From Paraburkholderia elongata (GTDB taxonomy: Bacteria; Pseudomonadota; Gammaproteobacteria; Burkholderiales; Burkholderiaceae): 64,000 bases of DNA. The position numbers were made by a program, and so were the translations under genes. The stretch is from NCBI RefSeq assembly GCF_013177735.1, contig NZ_WOEZ01000010.1, positions 1 to 64,000 on the forward strand, given 5' to 3'. How positions within the stretch are numbered: position 1 is the first letter of the stretch; each line of letters opens with the position of its first letter. The notes beneath the pieces were generated by a model that worked only from the letters and a program-made list of their open reading frames with translations, ran no database searches and was not told the origin of the DNA. Shown here piece by piece: positions 54,287 to 64,000 of the stretch.

Positions 54287-55531
54287 TCAAGCCGTCAGCG
54301 TGACGCGCGCAAAACGACGCTTGCCGACCTGCACGACGTACTCGCCGGCCTCGACCTTCAAGCCCTTGTCTGACACGGTCGTGCCATCGATCTTCACGCC
54401 GCTCTGCTCGATGTTGCGCAACGCCTCGCTCGTCGACGGCACGAGGTTGGCCTGCTTGAGCAACTGGCCGATTGCAAGCGGTGCGCCCGCGAGCGTGACC
54501 GACGGAATATCGTCCGGCACGCCGCCCTTCGCACGATGGTTGAAGTCTTCGAGCGCGCGCTCGGCATCGGCTTGCGAGTGGAAGCGCGCGACGATTTCCT
54601 GACCGAGCATCACCTTGAAATCGCGCGGATTGCGGCCCGCTTCGATCTCTTTTCTGAAGCCGGCGATCTCGTCCATCGGACGGAACGACAGCAATTCGAA
54701 GTAACGCCACATCAACACGTCGGAGATGCTCATCAGCTTGCCGAACATGTCCGTCGGCTTTTCGCTGATGCCGATGTAATTGTTCTTCGACTTCGACATC
54801 TTCTCGACGCCATCCAGGCCTTCGAGCAACGGCATCGTCAAGATGCACTGCTGTTCCTGACCGTACTGCTTCTGCAGTTCACGGCCCACCAGCAGGTTGA
54901 ACTTCTGGTCCGTGCCGCCGAGCTCGAGGTCGGCATTGAGCGCGACCGAGTCGTAGCCTTGCATCAGCGGGTACAGGAATTCGTGGATCGAGATCGGCAC
55001 GCCGCCCTGGAAGCGCTTGGTGAAATCTTCGCGCTCGAGAATCCGCGCCACCGTGTAGCGCGATGCGAGCTTGATCATGCCGTCGGCGCCGAGCGGCATC
55101 GACCATTCGCTGTTGTAGCGGATTTCGGTCTTGTCGCGGTCGAGCACGAGTGCGGCCTGCTCGAAATACGTTTTCGCGTTCGATTCGATCTGCTCGCGCG
55201 TGAGCGGCGGGCGCGTGGCGTTGCGGCCCGACGGATCGCCGATCAGCGATGTGAAGTCGCCGATCAGGAAAATCACTGTGTGACCGAGGTCCTGCAACTG
55301 GCGCATCTTGTTCAGCACGACCGTGTGGCCGATGTGGATGTCTGGCGCGGTCGGATCGAGCCCGAGCTTGATACGCAGCGGCACGCCGGTCGCCGCGCTC
55401 TTCGCGAGCTTTTGCGCGAATTCGTCTTCGATCAGCAGTTCGTCGACGCCGCGTTTGGTGACCGCGAGTGCGTGACGGACTTCGTCGGTGATCGGGAAGG
55501 CGGGGCTGGGCTTGGTGGACTCGGTGCTCAT
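54287..55531 (-). CDS. tyrS: Tyrosyl-tRNA synthetase
   Basis: The 414-residue class I synthetase has the HIGH box as [12 protein letters not shown], the KMSKS box as EKMSKSKNN, and a C-terminal S4 RNA-binding domain ([40 protein letters not shown]). It belongs to the TyrRZ-like long type with [14 protein letters not shown]. It is divergent from anmK. Confidence 0.97.
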   Translation of the reverse strand: MSTESTKPSPAFPITDEVRHALAVTKRGVDELLIEDEFAQKLAKSAATGVPLRIKLGLDPTAPDIHIGHTVVLNKMRQLQDLGHTVIFLIGDFTSLIGDPSGRNATRPPLTREQIESNAKTYFEQAALVLDRDKTEIRYNSEWSMPLGADGMIKLASRYTVARILEREDFTKRFQGGVPISIHEFLYPLMQGYDSVALNADLELGGTDQKFNLLVGRELQKQYGQEQQCILTMPLLEGLDGVEKMSKSKNNYIGISEKPTDMFGKLMSISDVLMWRYFELLSFRPMDEIAGFRKEIEAGRNPRDFKVMLGQEIVARFHSQADAERALEDFNHRAKGGVPDDIPSVTLAGAPLAIGQLLKQANLVPSTSEALRNIEQSGVKIDGTTVSDKGLKVEAGEYVVQVGKRRFARVTLTA

Positions 55532-55737
55532 GCTGGAAACTTGAAGTCGCGAAAAAAGGAGATTGTCCCATAGATGCGCGCCGCCGCGCCCACTGACTCA
55601 GCCATAAGCGCCCTGCCGGCGCATGATTTCGGCTTGTCGGGACGCGCCATTGGCGTCGTGACGCTTTATATTCGGCCGCGATTGCGCCGATAATCTGCTA
55701 AAACAGATCGCAACGAATCATCGAGAGGAGCAGCAAC

Positions 55738-56868
55738 GTGGCGCAAGACCCCGCAGACGGCGTCTACTTTGGATTGATGTCCGGCACGAGCATGGACGGC
55801 GTGGACGGTGTGGCCGTCAAATTTGCCCAAGGGAAGCCGCCGGTGGTGCTGGCCGAAGCGTTTGTCGGCTTCGCGGCAGGCTTGCGCGACGCGCTGTTCG
55901 CGCTTCAACAGTCGGGGGACAACGAGATCGAACGCGAAGCGCTGGCCGCTAATGCGCTCGCCACGCGCTACACGGTGTGCTGCCACGAATTGCTGCAAGG
56001 CAGCCGCGTACCAGCCTCGGAAGTCCGTGCAATCGGCGTTCACGGCCAGACGGTGCGGCATCGGCCGGAAAAGGGTTACACGCGGCAGATCAACAACCCC
56101 GCACTGCTCGCGGAAATGATGAGCATCGACGTAGTCGCCGATTTCCGCAGCCGCGACGTCGCGGCCGGCGGCCAGGGCGCGCCGCTCGTACCGGCGTTTC
56201 ACGCCACGGTGTTCGGCGCGAAAGAGGAAACGCGGGTGGTCTGCAATCTGGGCGGCATCAGCAATATCACGATCCTGAACGCGACCGGCGGCGTGCGCGG
56301 GTTCGACTGCGGGCCGGCGAACGCGCTGCTCGACGAATGGGCCCAGCGCCATCTCGGCAAGCCTTTCGACGAAAACGGCCATTTCGCCGCGAGAGGACAG
56401 GTCGATCGCACGTTGCTTTGTGCATTGCTCGACGAACCCTTTTTCGCGCAACAACCGCCGAAAAGCACCGGCCGTGATTTGTTCAACGCGCAATGGCTGG
56501 ATGCAAAGCTCCAACCGTATGCCGCGCTCGCCCCTGCCGACGTGCAAGCCACACTGGTCGCACTGACCGCGGTAACGGTTGCGCGCGAAATCGAACGGCA
56601 TGCATCGGACGCCAAGGCGGTCTATGTATGTGGCGGCGGTGCGCGCAATCCGGAGATTATGAAAGCCCTGCAACAGGCGCTGGAGGACAGCGGCGTAAGC
56701 GGCGTGCCCGTGATGACAACCGACGCGCTCGGCGTCCCGCCGAGCCAGGTCGAGCCGCTGGCGTTCGCCTGGCTGGCGATGCGCTGCATAGCGCGCTTGC
56801 CGGGCAATTTGCCGACTGTCACCGGCGCCGCTGCGGAGCGCGTGCTGGGGGCGATCTACCCGCGCTAA
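55738..56868 (+). CDS. anmK: Anhydro-N-acetylmuramic acid kinase
   Basis: A 376-residue ASKHA kinase that opens and phosphorylates 1,6-anhydro-MurNAc in cell-wall recycling. [15 protein letters not shown] is the nucleotide loop, [14 protein letters not shown] and [11 protein letters not shown] follow, and [11 protein letters not shown] and [12 protein letters not shown] complete the family pattern. The start is GTG 55738, six bases after GAGGAGC. A shared terminator with erpA lies downstream. Confidence 0.95.
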   Translation: MAQDPADGVYFGLMSGTSMDGVDGVAVKFAQGKPPVVLAEAFVGFAAGLRDALFALQQSGDNEIEREALAANALATRYTVCCHELLQGSRVPASEVRAIGVHGQTVRHRPEKGYTRQINNPALLAEMMSIDVVADFRSRDVAAGGQGAPLVPAFHATVFGAKEETRVVCNLGGISNITILNATGGVRGFDCGPANALLDEWAQRHLGKPFDENGHFAARGQVDRTLLCALLDEPFFAQQPPKSTGRDLFNAQWLDAKLQPYAALAPADVQATLVALTAVTVAREIERHASDAKAVYVCGGGARNPEIMKALQQALEDSGVSGVPVMTTDALGVPPSQVEPLAFAWLAMRCIARLPGNLPTVTGAAAERVLGAIYPR

Positions 56869-56902
56869 GCGAAGAGCCTGGGTTTTCGCGCAGGCAATAA
56901 AA

Positions 56903-56930
56903 AACGGGGCCGAAGCCCCGTTTCTTTTAC
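56903..56930. terminator. Bidirectional terminator between anmK and erpA
   Basis: An 8-bp stem (56903-56910 with 56915-56922), a CGAA tetraloop, and T-runs on both strands serve the two convergent genes. Confidence 0.85.
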
Positions 56931-56954
56931 AACCTGTCGCCTAATAACCGGCCA

Positions 56955-57320
56955 TCAAACCGAGAACGACGAGCCGCAACCACAAGTGCTCTGAGCATTC
57001 GGGTTCTTGATGACGAACTGCGCGCCGTTGATGTCGTCCTTGTAGTCAATCTCAGCGCCAACCAGATACTGGTAGCTCATCGAGTCGATCAGCAGCTGGA
57101 CGCCGCTCTTGTTCATGACGGTGTCGTCTTCGTTGACGGCTTCATCGAACGTAAAACCGTACTGAAAGCCCGAGCAGCCGCCGCCCTGCACGAAAACGCG
57201 CAGTTTGAGGTCCGCATTGCCTTCTTCTTCGATCAGTTGCTTGACCTTGTCAGCCGCTGCGTCGGTAAAAACGAAGGGGGCGGGCATCTCGGTCACGGGT
57301 GTATCGGTGACTGCGTTCAT
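56955..57320 (-). CDS. erpA: Iron-sulfur cluster insertion protein ErpA
   Basis: The 121-residue A-type carrier delivers [4Fe-4S] clusters to apo-enzymes such as IspG/IspH. The three conserved Cys are in [11 protein letters not shown] and [11 protein letters not shown]. An N-terminal extension [16 protein letters not shown] precedes the fold. It is convergent with anmK. Confidence 0.95.
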   Translation of the reverse strand: MNAVTDTPVTEMPAPFVFTDAAADKVKQLIEEEGNADLKLRVFVQGGGCSGFQYGFTFDEAVNEDDTVMNKSGVQLLIDSMSYQYLVGAEIDYKDDINGAQFVIKNPNAQSTCGCGSSFSV

Positions 57321-57517
57321 TCGAACTCTCCAAAAAGCTTCTAACCGCTATTGTAGGGCTGATCTCAATATCGTGCTGAAGCCCACAAAATCAATGGGTT
57401 CTTCCAGAAAACTCTATCGATCGGCGTGTCAGCCGCCGTCAGCCTGCCTGAGCGGACCGAACCGCCTCCGCAGCGAGAAAACCGTCATCACAAACCCAAC
57501 GCGAAAAACCATAAAAA

Positions 57518-57547
57518 AAGCCGCCTTCGCGAAAGCGTTGGCGGCTT
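57518..57547 (-). terminator. Terminator of the rplM-rpsI operon
   Basis: An 8-bp stem (57518-57525 with 57540-57547), with further bases able to pair in the loop, and a T-run on the minus strand follow rpsI by about 45 bases. Confidence 0.75.
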
Positions 57548-57589
57548 TTGCAGCGTTCCAGCCCGAAAGCCGGATCGCACACGAAGCGA

Positions 57590-57982
57590 TTAACGCTTCG
57601 AGAATTGCTTCCTGCGACGTGCCTTGTGGAAGCCGACCTTCTTACGTTCGACTTCACGAGCATCACGCGTCACGAAGCCAGCCTTCGACAGTTCCGGCTT
57701 CAGCGTTGCGTCGTAGTCCATCAGTGCGCGGGTGATGCCGTGGCGAACCGCACCGGCTTGACCCGTTTCACCGCCACCCGTCACGTTGACTTTGATGTCG
57801 AACGTAACGCCGTGGTTCGTGAGTTCCAGCGGCTGACGCACGATCATCAGCGACGTTTCGCGCGAGAAGTAATCGGCGATAGGCTTGCCGTTCACAACGA
57901 TATCGCCCTTGCCTGCCTTGATGAAGACGCGTGCGACGGCGCTCTTGCGGCGGCCCGTGCCGTAATTCCAGTTACCGATCAT
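57590..57982 (-). CDS. rpsI: 30S ribosomal protein S9
   Basis: The 130-residue protein shows [15 protein letters not shown] at the start and the C-terminal tail [14 protein letters not shown] that reaches the P-site tRNA. It follows rplM by 11 bases, the universal rplM-rpsI operon. Confidence 0.98.
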   Translation of the reverse strand: MIGNWNYGTGRRKSAVARVFIKAGKGDIVVNGKPIADYFSRETSLMIVRQPLELTNHGVTFDIKVNVTGGGETGQAGAVRHGITRALMDYDATLKPELSKAGFVTRDAREVERKKVGFHKARRRKQFSKR

Positions 57983-57993
57983 GTGGGCTCCCC

Positions 57994-58422
57994 TTAGATC
58001 TCGAGCGCTTTCGGCTGTTGTGCCGAATGCGGATGCGTTGCTTCAGCGTAGACCTTCAGCTTCTTGATCATCGCGTAGCCGAGCGGGCCCTTCGGCAGCA
58101 TGCCCTTGACCGCTTTCTCGAGCGCACGGCCCGGGAAGCGTTCTTGCATCTTGCCGAACGTCGTTTCATAGATACCGCCCGGGTAACCCGAGTGACGGTA
58201 GTACTTCTTGTCAGTAGCCTTGTTGCCCGTGACACGGAGCTTGCCGGCGTTGATAACGATGATGAAATCACCGGTGTCGACGTGCGGAGTGAATTCAGGC
58301 TTGTGCTTGCCGCGAAGACGGTGTGCCACTTCGCTGGCGACACGCCCGAGAACCTTATCCGTCGCGTCAATCACGTACCATTCACGCGTAACCTCATGGG
58401 CTTTTGCGGAAAACGTCTTCAT
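57994..58422 (-). CDS. rplM: 50S ribosomal protein L13
   Basis: The 142-residue protein has the family blocks [45 protein letters not shown] and [28 protein letters not shown]. It heads the rplM-rpsI operon, whose promoter must lie in 58423-58680. Confidence 0.98.
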   Translation of the reverse strand: MKTFSAKAHEVTREWYVIDATDKVLGRVASEVAHRLRGKHKPEFTPHVDTGDFIIVINAGKLRVTGNKATDKKYYRHSGYPGGIYETTFGKMQERFPGRALEKAVKGMLPKGPLGYAMIKKLKVYAEATHPHSAQQPKALEI

Positions 58423-58681
58423 GATCGATCCAAAAAAATTGCTGCGCCCAATGTGTTTTTTCCTGCTTGTAGTGTGCGCATCGAGGCGCGTGCAGGCTCT
58501 CCCTGGTTCTTCCTCCGCGGGCGCGGATGCGGAAAAGCTCTGAATTATAAAGGAATTTGTCTCACTGAGTCAAAACTTGCGGGGTTTCAGGCGACAAGTT
58601 GTATGCGGCGACGGCCAGATAGAGCCATTTGACGTTCCTCGTGGCCCGCCGAACGGCATCGGCTACAAGAAAGCGCGGACG
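58423..58681. other. Leader/promoter region of rplM
   Basis: No gene is seen. The region lies between the small-RNA terminator and rplM, both on the minus strand. Confidence 0.4.
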
Positions 58682-58770
58682 AAAAAAACCCGAACTAGCG
58701 GTTCGGGTTTAATCCACCAAAGGAGGAGGTGGAGGAGACAGCGGAGGTTGCAGAACTGCTGCAACCGATG
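58682..58770 (-). ncRNA. Candidate small RNA with anti-Shine-Dalgarno loop
   Basis: A short minus-strand transcription unit of about 89 bases. Stem-loop 1 has a perfect 8-bp stem (58746-58753 with 58759-58766). A CU-rich linker holds CTCCTCC, and a CCACC/GGTGG pair places a second TCCTCC in a loop. Stem-loop 3 is a 10-bp Rho-independent terminator (58686-58695 with 58701-58710) with T7. A strong sigma70-type promoter lies just upstream. No reading frame is plausible. Anti-SD CU-rich loops recur in Hfq-associated trans-acting sRNAs. I do not know a name for this one. Confidence 0.7.
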
Positions 58771-58776
58771 GGATCG

Positions 58777-58805
58777 ATTATATGAGGCGGCCTTGTGCGA
58801 CGCAA
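58777..58805 (-). promoter_or_regulatory. Sigma70-type promoter of the candidate sRNA
   Basis: On the minus strand TTGCGT (58805-58800), a 17-base spacer and a perfect TATAAT (58782-58777) point to a start near 58770. Confidence 0.7.
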
Positions 58806-59102
58806 GAACATTTGCATTGCGAAATGCAATCCCATAATGTGGTAGCGTAGCCTGCGGATCAAAAACAATAAATCCCCTTTAAAATCAATCACACATGCTT
58901 TTTTAAGCCGATACATAAGCAGACATCGGCTAGAGTAAAACCCCTAAACTCGTCAGGACTTTCCCGAATTGGCGGAACATGCCGCACCGCAACACGCAAG
59001 CAGTCATTGGGCATAAGTTCCGGAGAAAGTCGCTCCGGGCGGACACGCAAACGTCGGGCTACAATGCGTTTTCGATATAAGCGCAGCGCGGTGGAGCACA
59101 GC

Positions 59103-59525
59103 ATGGAATGCAAAGTTAGCTGGATGGGGCAAGACGGGATGGCATTTGCGGCCGAGACGGGCAGCGGTCATCTGGTCACGATGGACGGCGCGCCGGAAGG
59201 CGGCGGCCGCAATCTCGCGCCGCGTCCGATGGAAATGGTTCTGCTCGGCACGGGCGGTTGCACCGCGTACGACGTCGTGATGATCCTGAAGAAAAGCCGC
59301 CAGGAAATCGCCGGCTGCTCGGTGACGCTGAAGGCCGAACGCGCCAGCGAAGATCCGAAAGTGTTCACCAAAATCCACTTTCACTTCACGGTGACGGGCA
59401 AAAATCTGAACCCGGCTACGGTGGAACGCGCGATCAATCTGTCGCACGACAAATACTGCTCGGCGTCGATCATGATCGCCAAGACCGCTGAGCTTACGCA
59501 TTCGTTTGATATCGTCGCGGGTTGA
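59103..59525 (+). CDS. OsmC-family protein (YhfA-like)
   Basis: The 140-residue protein has the OsmC/Ohr fold: PRPMEMVLLGTGGCTAYDVVMIL holds the first conserved Cys and the GGC turn, and KYCSASIMIAKTAELTHSFDI the second Cys. These Cys act as a peroxidatic pair in Ohr and OsmC; this subgroup (YhfA-like) has no firm function. ATG 59103 follows GGTGGAG. A bidirectional terminator separates it from rnpB. Confidence 0.88.
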   Translation: MECKVSWMGQDGMAFAAETGSGHLVTMDGAPEGGGRNLAPRPMEMVLLGTGGCTAYDVVMILKKSRQEIAGCSVTLKAERASEDPKVFTKIHFHFTVTGKNLNPATVERAINLSHDKYCSASIMIAKTAELTHSFDIVAG

Positions 59526-59584
59526 GCGCGGCGCTTCGGTGCAGGTCGCCGCGTATTTAGCCAAACCAGCGCGTCAAAAGAAAA

Positions 59585-59620
59585 ATGCCGGCGTCCACAA
59601 GGACGCCGGCATTTTTTTGT
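59585..59620. terminator. Bidirectional terminator between osmC-family gene and rnpB
   Basis: A perfect 12-bp stem (about 59585-59596 with 59601-59612), an ACAA loop, and T-runs on both strands. Confidence 0.9.
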
Positions 59621-59624
59621 TGGG

Positions 59625-60043
<419 letters not shown>

Positions 60044-60079
60044 GGCGCATTTTAACACCGTGGCGGATAGGGTGCGGCT

Positions 60080-60913
60080 TCAACGCGAACGCCGCCCTGT
60101 GCGAAACACAGACGTGTCGTCGTAAAACGCGGCGGATTCGTTCTCGGCGTACCAGCCTGGGATCCCCAGCACAGGCAGCGGCGCGAACATGCGGCTAGTC
60201 AATGCCTCGGTGCCGAGGAGTGCCGTGCTGACAGACTCGTCGAGCCATGCGTCGCGCGCCGCGGCGTTCCAGCCGAAGTATTCGGACGGCACGTCGACGA
60301 TCCACGCGTGGCCCGTGCAGGCCTTGAACGGCGCAATCAGCTTTTCCAGCAGCGCGTGACCGAAGCAGCGCACTTCGCAGCGCGCGCCCCAGGCATCACG
60401 GCGAGCAACCAGCAGCGTCTGCCAGTCGAACCCGCGCAATGCCGCGCTCAACGCCGGGTCGGCACAGGCGAACAGCAACGCGTTTTCGTCGAACAAGGTC
60501 AACGTGTCGCGCACGCCGCCGCGGTTCGGGCCAATGCCTAACACGTCGATCGCCGCCGACTGCCGCGCGTTCAGCGCCGCCTTGATACGCGGAAACGCAA
60601 ACCACATCGACCCGTTGAAGAAGTCATGCAGGTTGTGGCGCGTCGGCACGCAGCCCGTCGCAGCGATGTGCGCCTCGTAAGCCGCGCCCGGCGGCAGATC
60701 GTCCTGCGCAATGAACGCGAGGCGCTGGCCGCGGCCGGTACGCTGCTGCATGGCGCCGGCATCCGCATTCATCTCGGCGAGCAACTCCGCATAGCCTCGA
60801 AGCGCGCCCCGCTGCCAGCGCTCGCCGCGTGCCGCGAACTGCGCGAACCACGGCTTCGACCAGTCGATATCGGCAAAACCGAAGCTCACGCGCGCCGCCT
60901 CTTGCACCTGCAT
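60080..60913 (-). CDS. DUF3025 domain protein
   Basis: This 277-residue protein carries conserved DUF3025 segments, RHNLHDFFNGSMWFAFPRIKAALNARQ and ENALLFACAD followed by FGHALLEKLIAPFKACTGHAW. The function is unknown, and there is no signal or membrane segment. It follows pyrC by 12 bases on the same strand and is likely cotranscribed; the pairing is common in Burkholderiales. The His/Asn-rich centre could bind metal or nucleotide, but no known motif is evident. Confidence 0.85.
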   Translation of the reverse strand: MQVQEAARVSFGFADIDWSKPWFAQFAARGERWQRGALRGYAELLAEMNADAGAMQQRTGRGQRLAFIAQDDLPPGAAYEAHIAATGCVPTRHNLHDFFNGSMWFAFPRIKAALNARQSAAIDVLGIGPNRGGVRDTLTLFDENALLFACADPALSAALRGFDWQTLLVARRDAWGARCEVRCFGHALLEKLIAPFKACTGHAWIVDVPSEYFGWNAAARDAWLDESVSTALLGTEALTSRMFAPLPVLGIPGWYAENESAAFYDDTSVFRTGRRSR

Positions 60914-60925
60914 CTAACGGTAACC

Positions 60926-62005
60926 TCAGACGAGGCGCCAACCAATCGACTCACCGCCACGCAGCGGCACAACAGGCGTGTCGCCGACCGGCAATTCAGC
61001 CGGCAGCGTCCATTCTTCGCGACGCAGCGTGACTTTCTCTTCGCTGCGCGGCAGACCGTAGAAATCCGCGCCGAAGAAGCTGGCGAAGCCTTCGAGCTTG
61101 TCCAGCGCGCCGGCTTTGTCGAATGCTTCCGTGTAGAGCTCGAGCGCATGCAGTGCCGTGTAGCAACCCGCGCAGCCGCACGCGTGCTCCTTCAAACCCT
61201 TCGGATGCGGCGCGCTATCGGTGCCGAGGAAAAAGCGCGGATTGCCCGAGGTCGCCGCCTCGACCAGCGCCACGCGATGCGTCTCACGCTTCAACACCGG
61301 CAGGCAGTAGTAATGCGGGCGAATGCCGCCCTGGAAGATCGCATTGCGGTTGTACAGCAGATGGTGCGCGGTGACCGTCGCGCCCAGCAGCCCCGGCGCC
61401 ACGCCGGCTTCGCGGATGTAGTCGACCGCGTCTTTCGTGGTGATGTGCTCGAACACCACCTTCAGCGCCGGAAATTCGCGGCGCAGCGGCGTCATCACGC
61501 GGTCGATGAACACCTTCTCGCGGTCGAACAGGTCGATCGGCGGATCCGTCACCTCGCCGTGCACCAGTAGCGGCATGCCAGTTTCCTGCATCACTTCGAG
61601 CGTTTTGGCGCACTTCATGATGTCGGTGACGCCCGCGTCCGAGTTGGTCGTGGCACCCGCCGGGTACAGCTTCACGCCATGCACGAAGCCGCTTTCGCGC
61701 GCGCGGAGGATTTCGTCGGGCGGCGTGTTGTCGGTCAAATACAGCGTCATCAGCGGTTCGAACTTCGCCCCGGCCGGGATCGCGGCGACGACGCGCTCGC
61801 GGTACGCCTGCGCCATCGCGGTCGTGGTGACCGGAGGCTTCAGGTTAGGCATGATGATCGCGCGGCCGAACTGGCGCGCGGTATCCGGCAACACGGCAGC
61901 GAGCATCTCGCCGTCCCGAACGTGCAGGTGCCAGTCGTCCGGGCGGGCGAGCGTAATCGTGTCGATGGTGTCGATCGAATCGAGGGAGGCGTTGGAGGCG
62001 GTCAT
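60926..62005 (-). CDS. pyrC: Dihydroorotase (class II)
   Basis: The 359-residue zinc enzyme closes carbamoyl-aspartate to dihydroorotate in pyrimidine synthesis. Metal ligands are visible: [10 protein letters not shown] (His-x-His), the carboxylated Lys in [19 protein letters not shown], and FEHITT; the catalytic Asp is in [13 protein letters not shown]. The start 62005 gives [12 protein letters not shown] with a short extension. It heads an operon with the DUF3025 gene and is divergent from the amidotransferase gene. Confidence 0.95.
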   Translation of the reverse strand: MTASNASLDSIDTIDTITLARPDDWHLHVRDGEMLAAVLPDTARQFGRAIIMPNLKPPVTTTAMAQAYRERVVAAIPAGAKFEPLMTLYLTDNTPPDEILRARESGFVHGVKLYPAGATTNSDAGVTDIMKCAKTLEVMQETGMPLLVHGEVTDPPIDLFDREKVFIDRVMTPLRREFPALKVVFEHITTKDAVDYIREAGVAPGLLGATVTAHHLLYNRNAIFQGGIRPHYYCLPVLKRETHRVALVEAATSGNPRFFLGTDSAPHPKGLKEHACGCAGCYTALHALELYTEAFDKAGALDKLEGFASFFGADFYGLPRSEEKVTLRREEWTLPAELPVGDTPVVPLRGGESIGWRLV

Positions 62006-62194
62006 GGCGAGAGGGGAACGAGATTCGGCGGTAAAAAAGCAAATCGGCATGCTCAAAGCGGTACAAATCACAGCAATTCGCAACGCTAAGGCCTAAACAC
62101 ACGTCAATTTTGCTATTTGGCGCTTCGGGCTCGGTGATATGCTTGGAAAATCATCATTGTAACGGCTTGCCCCGTTCACAGGCTTACCCGCAAC

Positions 62195-63121
62195 ATGTGC
62201 CAACTTCTCGGAATGAACTGCGCCGCGCCTACGGACGTCACGTTCTCGTTCACCGGCTTTGCGGCGCGCGGCGGCGTCACCGATCACCACGCGGACGGCT
62301 GGGGCATCGCTTTCTTCGAAGACAAAGCCTGCCGCCTGTTCATTGACCACCAATCGTCGGCCACCTCGCCGATCGCCGAGATGGTCAAGCGCTACCCGAT
62401 CAAATCGAAGAACACAATTGCGCATATTCGCAAGGCGACGCAAGGGCACATCCTGCTCGAGAACTGCCATCCGTTCATGCGCGAACTGTGGGGACGCCAC
62501 TGGATCTTCGCGCACAACGGCGACCTGAAAGATTATTCGCCGGCTCTCACCGGCGTCTATCAACCTGTCGGCACGACCGATAGCGAACTCGCGTTCTGCG
62601 CGTTGCTGCAAGGTTTGCGCAAAGCTTTCCCGGGCACGCAGCCGCCGCTCGACGAACTGTTCGCCGCGCTCGAAACGCTCACGCGCGAGATCACGCAATT
62701 CGGCGTATTCAATTTCCTGATGTCGAACGGCCAGGCGCTGTTCGCGCATTGCTCGACGCATCTGCATTACATCGTGCGGCGCTGGCCGTTCTCGACCGCG
62801 CATCTGGTCGATGCGGATGTGTCGATCGATTTCGCCAAGTACACGACGCCGGAAGACCGCGTCGCCGTAATCGCGACCAAGCCGCTCACCGATAACGAAG
62901 TGTGGACCGCCTTCAAACCGGGCGATCTGATGATGTTCCAGCACGGCGAAGTGATCGGCCGAGTCAATGTGCCGGTGCCGGCTTCGGTGCTGGAGAAGCT
63001 GCGCAATCCGGCGTTGGACGCATCGGCTTCGGCGACCACGATTGCGGCTTCGATCGAAGCGGTGGCCACAGCCGAGGTCGACCTCGAAGCCGCGGACGAC
63101 ACCGCTGCTTTCGAATCCTGA
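62195..63121 (+). CDS. Class II glutamine amidotransferase (YafJ-like)
   Basis: This 308-residue Ntn hydrolase begins MCQLLGMNC, so Cys2 becomes the N-terminal nucleophile after Met removal. HHADGWGIAFFED, IAHIRKATQG and FAHNGDLKDY are the glutaminase motifs, and TTDSELAFCALL follows. No synthase domain is attached, so the ammonia acceptor is unknown. YafJ-type proteins can act as gamma-glutamyl amidases, but this is not certain here. A terminator shared with gltL follows. Confidence 0.9.
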   Translation: MCQLLGMNCAAPTDVTFSFTGFAARGGVTDHHADGWGIAFFEDKACRLFIDHQSSATSPIAEMVKRYPIKSKNTIAHIRKATQGHILLENCHPFMRELWGRHWIFAHNGDLKDYSPALTGVYQPVGTTDSELAFCALLQGLRKAFPGTQPPLDELFAALETLTREITQFGVFNFLMSNGQALFAHCSTHLHYIVRRWPFSTAHLVDADVSIDFAKYTTPEDRVAVIATKPLTDNEVWTAFKPGDLMMFQHGEVIGRVNVPVPASVLEKLRNPALDASASATTIAASIEAVATAEVDLEAADDTAAFES

Positions 63122-63162
63122 TCGGCGGGCGCCTTCCAAAGGCCAGAACGTCAGAAACAAAA

Positions 63163-63186
63163 AAGCCGCCGAAGCGGCTTTTTTTC
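63163..63186. terminator. Bidirectional terminator between yafJ-like gene and gltL
   Basis: A 7-bp stem (63163-63169 with 63174-63180), a CGAA loop, and T/A runs on both sides serve the convergent genes. Confidence 0.85.
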
Positions 63187-63229
63187 TGCGTGGACCACGC
63201 CAACTAGCCCGCGCGGCCCAGCGACACCC

Positions 63230-63955
63230 TCAGTGCAGGATCTTCGCCAGAAAATCCTTCGCGCGATCCGACTTCGGATTCGCGAAGAAGTCTTCCTTGC
63301 GGTCGTCTTCCACGATCAAGCCCTTGTCCATGAAGATCACGCGGTGCGCGACCTTCTTGGCAAAGCCCATTTCGTGCGTGACGCACATCATCGTCATGCC
63401 TTCTTGCGCGAGTTCGACCATCACATCGAGCACTTCGTTGATCATTTCCGGATCGAGCGCGGAAGTCGGCTCGTCGAACAGCATCGCGATCGGGTCCATC
63501 GACAACGCACGCGCAATCGCCACACGCTGCTGCTGACCGCCCGACAACTGCCCCGGAAACTTATCCGCATGCGCACGCAGACCGACGCGATCGAGCAGCT
63601 TGTAGCCCTTGGTGGTGGCTTCGTCCTTCGAGCGACCCAGCACCTTGATCTGCGCAAGCGTCAGGTTCTGCACGATCGACAGATGCGGAAACAGCTCGAA
63701 GTGCTGGAACACCATACCGACCTTCGCACGCAGCTTCGACAGATTGGTTTTCTTGTCAGTCAGCGATTGGCTGTTGATAACGATCTCGCCTTTCTGGAAC
63801 GGCTCGAGGCCGTTGACGGTTTTGATCAGCGTGGACTTGCCCGAGCCCGACGGCCCGCACACCACCACCACTTCACCTTTTTTGACTTCCGTCGTGCAGT
63901 CGGTCAGCACTTGAAAGTGACCGTACCACTTCGAAACATTCTTGATAGAGATCAT
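63230..63955 (-). CDS. gltL: Glutamate/aspartate ABC transporter ATP-binding protein
   Basis: The 241-residue ATPase has Walker [10 protein letters not shown] (34-42), Q-loop [10 protein letters not shown], signature LSGGQQQR, Walker [14 protein letters not shown] and switch His in VTHEMGFA. The polar amino-acid subfamily (PAAT) and the [14 protein letters not shown] pattern match GltL. Its ATG overlaps the gltK stop by four bases. Confidence 0.95.
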   Translation of the reverse strand: MISIKNVSKWYGHFQVLTDCTTEVKKGEVVVVCGPSGSGKSTLIKTVNGLEPFQKGEIVINSQSLTDKKTNLSKLRAKVGMVFQHFELFPHLSIVQNLTLAQIKVLGRSKDEATTKGYKLLDRVGLRAHADKFPGQLSGGQQQRVAIARALSMDPIAMLFDEPTSALDPEMINEVLDVMVELAQEGMTMMCVTHEMGFAKKVAHRVIFMDKGLIVEDDRKEDFFANPKSDRAKDFLAKILH

Positions 63956-64000
63956 CTTGCGACCTTTTTCTGAAGACCTTTGACGAGGCTCGACGCGATC
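63952..64000 (-). CDS. gltK: Glutamate/aspartate ABC transporter permease GltK, last 15 residues
   Basis: The minus-strand frame from the window edge reads [15 protein letters not shown] and stops at TGA 63954-63952, overlapping the gltL start. It fits the basic cytoplasmic end of the GltK permease. Only its position before gltL supports the name; the rest lies outside the window. Confidence 0.7.
   Translation of the reverse strand, partial: IASSLVKGLQKKVAR

Overview
The window looks like chromosome-1 sequence of a Paraburkholderia/Burkholderia-type betaproteobacterium. The evidence is the high GC content and gene order typical of that group: miaB-ybeZ-ybeY-corC-lnt, pepP-ubiH-dusB-fis-purH-ruvCAB, tyrS/anmK-erpA-rpsI-rplM, and pyrC-DUF3025. 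Both the assignment and the comparison of gene order come from memory of the families, not from a search.

Region 1 (1-5725) is the right end of a genomic island. It holds the C-terminus of a tyrosine recombinase, a frameshifted IS3-family transposase, a complete group II intron with its maturase on the minus strand (about 1112-2967), an IS1182-type transposase remnant, a DUF2934 protein, a small T4-Imm-like membrane protein, a signal-peptide-like micro-ORF and an SDR oxidoreductase. It ends at 5705-5725 in a stretch with the exact geometry of a tRNA 3' end (T-loop, T-stem, acceptor strand, discriminator, CCA), followed by a terminator. I read this as the attR site of the island.

Region 2 (5810-34400) is variable core with many regulator-target pairs: MarR with a DHA2 exporter, a FadR-type GntR with galactonate dehydratase (18-bp perfect palindrome between them), copC-copD, a diheme/triheme cytochrome c pair, a hemolysin-III-type membrane protein, rhlE, a diiron ferritin-like protein, and gamma-glutamyltransferase coupled to an MHS-family transporter. 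The glycerol regulon is here too (glpR, then glpD-glpK-glpF with a GlpR operator), as are ribB under an FMN riboswitch, a cupin-XRE regulator, and an MFS transporter plus VOC protein opposite a LysR regulator.

Region 3 (34517-63121) is housekeeping. It covers tRNA thiomethylation and ribosome maturation (miaB, ybeZ, ybeY), lipoprotein acylation (lnt), a proteolysis/ubiquinone/tRNA-dihydrouridine/Fis/purine block leading into the Holliday-junction genes ruvCAB, and tRNA quality control and charging (dtd, tyrS). It continues with anhydromuramate recycling (anmK), Fe-S delivery (erpA), ribosomal proteins S9 and L13, RNase P RNA and pyrimidine synthesis (pyrC). A probable small RNA with its own sigma70-type promoter, two stem-loops and an anti-Shine-Dalgarno loop lies on the minus strand between rplM and the osmC-family gene (about 58682-58770).

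Region 4 (63230-64000) is the 3' end of a glutamate/aspartate ABC transporter operon (gltK-gltL), cut by the window edge. The most interesting items are the candidate sRNA, the tRNA-derived attR, the intron inserted exactly beside a 16-bp-arm hairpin, the 13-bp tandem repeat overlapping the glpD stop codon, the SPA-for-NPA substitution in GlpF, and the GntR regulator without a canonical start codon.
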